Positions 61,756 through 64,000 of a stretch of 64,000 nt of DNA are shown here, piece by piece. The notes beneath the pieces were generated by a model. That model ran no database searches. It saw only the letters and a list, made by a program, of their open reading frames with translations, and was not told the DNA's origin. Numbering within the stretch: position 1 is the stretch's first letter; each line of letters begins with the position of its first letter. Source of the DNA: an uncultured Oscillospiraceae bacterium (GTDB lineage Bacteria > Bacillota > Clostridia > Oscillospirales > Ruminococcaceae); assembly GCA_934481385.1 (NCBI GenBank), contig CAKSPD010000005.1, forward strand, positions 62,001 through 126,000, in the 5' to 3' direction. The position numbers and the translations under genes are program-made.

Positions 61756-62934
61756 TCAGTTTAATATAAATGATTTATAGTCAAGCTTTATAAGCTCTGA
61801 CTTAATATCCGAAAAATCTTCCTCATAAAGATTATTTCCGCAAAGACGTATTATAACTTTGAATTTTTCCATATCCTTTTTGATAATACGCATAATTTTT
61901 TTTGCATCTGTGGCATAGTCACCTGAAAATTCGTATACTTTTCCGTCAGATGTTTCAATTGTGCCGAGTTCATCAAAATCTATTTTAACCACAAGCATAG
62001 CTGTTGAAAGAAGTTCAGGACGGAAAACTTCTTCATCACCGCTTAATATATCCGTTGCCGATACTTCAAGCATAGAAGGAACAGTATTCTTTACAGCAGT
62101 CTGATAAAGGTCATTTGCAAGTGTTACAAGAGCCGTATAGCGTCCGCTTTCTTCAACATCACCGCCTATATATTCAATATCGCTTTCACGAAACGGAGGA
62201 AATACTATATCAGCATAGATTATATTGTCAAATCCTGCAAGTGTTATTTCATCTGCAAGACTTTCAACATATTCAACAGCATCATATGAAAACGGATTAA
62301 GCCACGGCTTTCCGCCGTTATAGGGACTGTCATCAAGCCATATTGAACCGCTGTCAGCTATTCTGTATCCCGCATCAGGATATGACGAAGGATATATATT
62401 ATCATCAAGAACGCTCATATATGCCATTGATTTAAGTCCTGATTCCTCTATAACTGATACTATTTCAGAAAGTTCAAGATATGAAACTATTGCTCCGGAA
62501 TAGCTTGTTCCACGCACTTCTGAAGAATAATATATTTTTCCTCCTGAAAGCTTTAAGGGGACTACTGCATATTCAAATCCGGAATCCTTTATTTCTTCAA
62601 GCTCATATTCAAGAGAATCAGTATCATCAAGACTGCTCCGGCTTAAAAATGAACAATTATAGACCTTTTCCATATCTTCAAGAGAATCAGAACTGTTTCC
62701 GGAATCCTCACTTGTTCCGGAAGAAGCAGAACTGTTTCCGAGGGAAGAAATACTGCTGTCGCCTTTTTTCTGGGTATATCTCAGAATAGGTTCAGCAACG
62801 CTGTATCCGACAAATAAAAGTCCTCCCGTCAGAAAAACTGTAAGAGCTATATTTATAAAGCGTCCTCTGCCTTTTTTATAATATCTTTTTTCTTTTGTTT
62901 TATAAATTTTCCTTCCTCTGTTTTTAAATTTCAT
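61756..62934 (-). CDS. Membrane-anchored DUF4015-like putative glycoside hydrolase
   Basis: This 392-residue protein has a Lys/Arg-rich cytoplasmic start, one membrane helix (about residues 28-50), a Ser/Gly-rich linker and an extracytoplasmic TIM-barrel-like domain. WLNPFSYDAVEYVESLADEI and GFDNIIYADIVFPPF resemble the WxxP...GFDEIxFDYVRFP pattern of the DUF4015 family, related to GH13. Asp to Ala changes in that motif (YADIVFP) make catalytic activity uncertain. It follows the Rnf-like pair by 24 bases, an unusual neighbour. Confidence 0.72.
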   Translation of the reverse strand: MKFKNRGRKIYKTKEKRYYKKGRGRFINIALTVFLTGGLLFVGYSVAEPILRYTQKKGDSSISSLGNSSASSGTSEDSGNSSDSLEDMEKVYNCSFLSRSSLDDTDSLEYELEEIKDSGFEYAVVPLKLSGGKIYYSSEVRGTSYSGAIVSYLELSEIVSVIEESGLKSMAYMSVLDDNIYPSSYPDAGYRIADSGSIWLDDSPYNGGKPWLNPFSYDAVEYVESLADEITLAGFDNIIYADIVFPPFRESDIEYIGGDVEESGRYTALVTLANDLYQTAVKNTVPSMLEVSATDILSGDEEVFRPELLSTAMLVVKIDFDELGTIETSDGKVYEFSGDYATDAKKIMRIIKKDMEKFKVIIRLCGNNLYEEDFSDIKSELIKLDYKSFILN

Positions 62935-62958
62935 TTTATTATACTCCTAATACTGCTC

Positions 62959-63519
62959 TTATTTTAAAGTCCATACTGCCATTGATATAATCCCAAGATA
63001 TACAAGCATTGCCGGAACACCTCTGAAAGATGCGGGAACTTTTGCACAGTTTAGTCTTTTATATGCCGAAGATACAAAGACAGATGCTATTATAAATCCG
63101 ATTCCCGATTGTATACCGCAGGAAATATAATCTGAAATTCCTGTATTTTCAGGATTCTGATGAATAAGATAAAGAGTTCCCATTACTGCACAGTTGAATG
63201 CTGATATATGAATATATTTTCTTAATTTCAGATAAAGCTTTCTGCTTATCTTAAACAGAATAAAAAGGCTTGAAAGATAAATTATTCCTGTTATAAGAAC
63301 ATATGCAAAAAGCCGGAAATTTTCAAAATATCCGTTTAAAAATCTGTCTGCAAAATAAGCACCTGCCGAACCGAATGCTGTAAAAATGCAGATAATAAAA
63401 GCTGTTCCCATAAAACTGCGTTTATTTTTTGCAGATATAAACACAGTGCTTGTGCCGAGTGCCTGTGTAAAGATAAGATTTCCGGCAAGCTGTGAAAGAA
63501 AACTTACTATCAGAAACAT
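62959..63519 (-). CDS. RnfA/RsxA-like membrane protein, divergent
   Basis: This 186-residue protein has six membrane helices. It aligns with RnfA along its length: FTQALGTSTVFISAKNK matches FLGLCPFMGVSKK, SAFNCAVMGTLYL matches TNCAVLGVALL, and KVPASFRGVPAMLVYLGIISM matches the RnfA end. The first cysteine, which with the second binds an iron centre in the membrane, is Ser here. The ATG at 63519 follows AAAGGA by 8 bases; an upstream in-frame start is not needed. It lies 5 bases after the RnfE-like gene. No rnfB follows. Confidence 0.82.
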   Translation of the reverse strand: MFLIVSFLSQLAGNLIFTQALGTSTVFISAKNKRSFMGTAFIICIFTAFGSAGAYFADRFLNGYFENFRLFAYVLITGIIYLSSLFILFKISRKLYLKLRKYIHISAFNCAVMGTLYLIHQNPENTGISDYISCGIQSGIGFIIASVFVSSAYKRLNCAKVPASFRGVPAMLVYLGIISMAVWTLK

Positions 63520-63524
63520 TTTTT

Positions 63525-64000
63525 CTAATCCTTTCCGGCTGAACGGATTTTTCTGTAAATTCCGCACATTATTCCAAGAATTATAAAACCGCCGAAAGGC
63601 AGTCCTGCTCCCTCAATCGTCATACTGATATTCATTACTTTATTGTTTATAGTTCCGTATGCAATAAGCTCCCTCAAAGCTCCTGAAACAAGCATAACCA
63701 CATCAAATCCGAGTATGTAAAAAACAAGATTTCCGATAAGCTCTCTGAATCCGAGTTTTAAAAAACGGTTCTGTGTCTGATAAACTATAAGTGAATTTAC
63801 TGCTATAAGAGGAAAATATATTCCTGTCCGTTCAACAGACTGCGGATATATCATCATTGTAAGCTCACGCACAGGAACATAAAGCAATGAGCTTATTGCT
63901 GATATGCATATTACTCTTAAAGCATACGGGAATTTTTTCGGTATGAAGTACGCAAGAACATCAGAAAGAAATGTGATTACTGAAAAAGCATATACAAGAG
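63525..64000 (-). CDS. RnfE/RsxE-like membrane protein, N-terminus beyond the window edge
   Basis: The frame is open to base 64000, giving about 158 C-terminal residues with four or more membrane helices. GIYFPLIAVNSLIVYQ matches GIFIPLIVTNCIVVGR of RsxE, with the iron-ligating Cys changed to Ser. SGALRELIAYGTI matches the GSLREIIGNGTL loop, and LPFGGFIILGIMCGI matches the last helix. The TTG at 63887 is internal, not the start. The E-then-A order is that of rnf operons, but the sequence is much diverged. Confidence 0.75.
   Translation of the reverse strand, partial: LVYAFSVITFLSDVLAYFIPKKFPYALRVICISAISSLLYVPVRELTMMIYPQSVERTGIYFPLIAVNSLIVYQTQNRFLKLGFRELIGNLVFYILGFDVVMLVSGALRELIAYGTINNKVMNISMTIEGAGLPFGGFIILGIMCGIYRKIRSAGKD

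Noticed and set aside
1..64000. CRISPR arrays, insertion sequences, prophage or integrase genes
   Set aside because: No regularly spaced direct repeats, transposase or integrase motifs were seen anywhere; the window looks like core chromosome.

Overview
The window is a low-GC Firmicutes chromosome segment, most likely from an anaerobic Ruminococcus-type (Oscillospiraceae) bacterium. The evidence is a secreted GH5 glycanase with a type I dockerin (cellulosome type), SpoIIE, WhiA, RapZ, HPr kinase, a Rrf2 regulator next to cysK, a folate riboswitch, GlgC/GlgD pairing, and a soluble Hdr/Flx/fumarate-reductase cluster. No respiratory chain genes are seen. The species is inference. Most genes lie on the minus strand and run right to left in tightly packed operons.

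Layout by position. 1-1.2 kb: a GGGtGRT-family protein (cut by the left edge) and a NifU-like scaffold protein. 1.4-5.7 kb: an operon led by the dockerin GH5, followed by a uridine-kinase-like protein, birA and deoD. 5.9-12.2 kb: a six-gene tetrapyrrole operon (hemA, sirC-like, hemC, cobA-hemD fusion, hemB, hemL) for the C5 route from glutamyl-tRNA to uroporphyrinogen III and precorrin-2/siroheme. It is divergent from a Rrf2 regulator, and both -35 boxes lie in one perfect inverted repeat. 12.8-14.0 kb: cysK and tRNA-Ser(CGA). 14.1-19.8 kb: a NusG domain II protein, ApbE, FolD, Lgt and two M16 peptidase-like proteins. 19.9-25.6 kb: a DUF3810 HExxH membrane protein, a lipoprotein, the NAD(P)HX repair enzyme, and a tyrosine phosphatase/tyrosine autokinase pair.

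25.7-34.4 kb holds the most striking unit: hdrB-hdrC-hdrA-flxD-flxC-flxB-flxA-frdB-frdA under one good promoter. I read it as a soluble NADH-linked, possibly electron-bifurcating complex joined to a thiol:fumarate-reductase-like module. 34.6-36.7 kb: a PARG-like macrodomain protein, MntP and a YdjM-like membrane protein on the plus strand. 36.7-42.6 kb: glgB-glgC-glgD-glgA for glycogen synthesis. Just upstream lies a strongly folded non-coding RNA with its own promoter.

43-52.3 kb: SpoIIE, RsmA, two FAD proteins, a PflX-type radical SAM protein and a ClpC-like ATPase without the middle domain. A 55-residue Cys/Gly-rich membrane peptide follows. 52.7-61.7 kb: a folate-type ECF S component under a THF riboswitch, then pfkA, dnaE, whiA, rapZ, murB and hprK. 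61.8-64 kb: a membrane-anchored DUF4015-like protein and a divergent RnfA/RnfE-like pair that has lost iron-ligating cysteines; the RnfE-like gene runs off the right edge.

Functionally the window combines plant-fibre degradation, glycogen storage, glycolysis with HPr control, and a redox system that may dispose of NADH on fumarate. ApbE/NusG-II and the Rnf-like pair point to further flavin-based redox chemistry.
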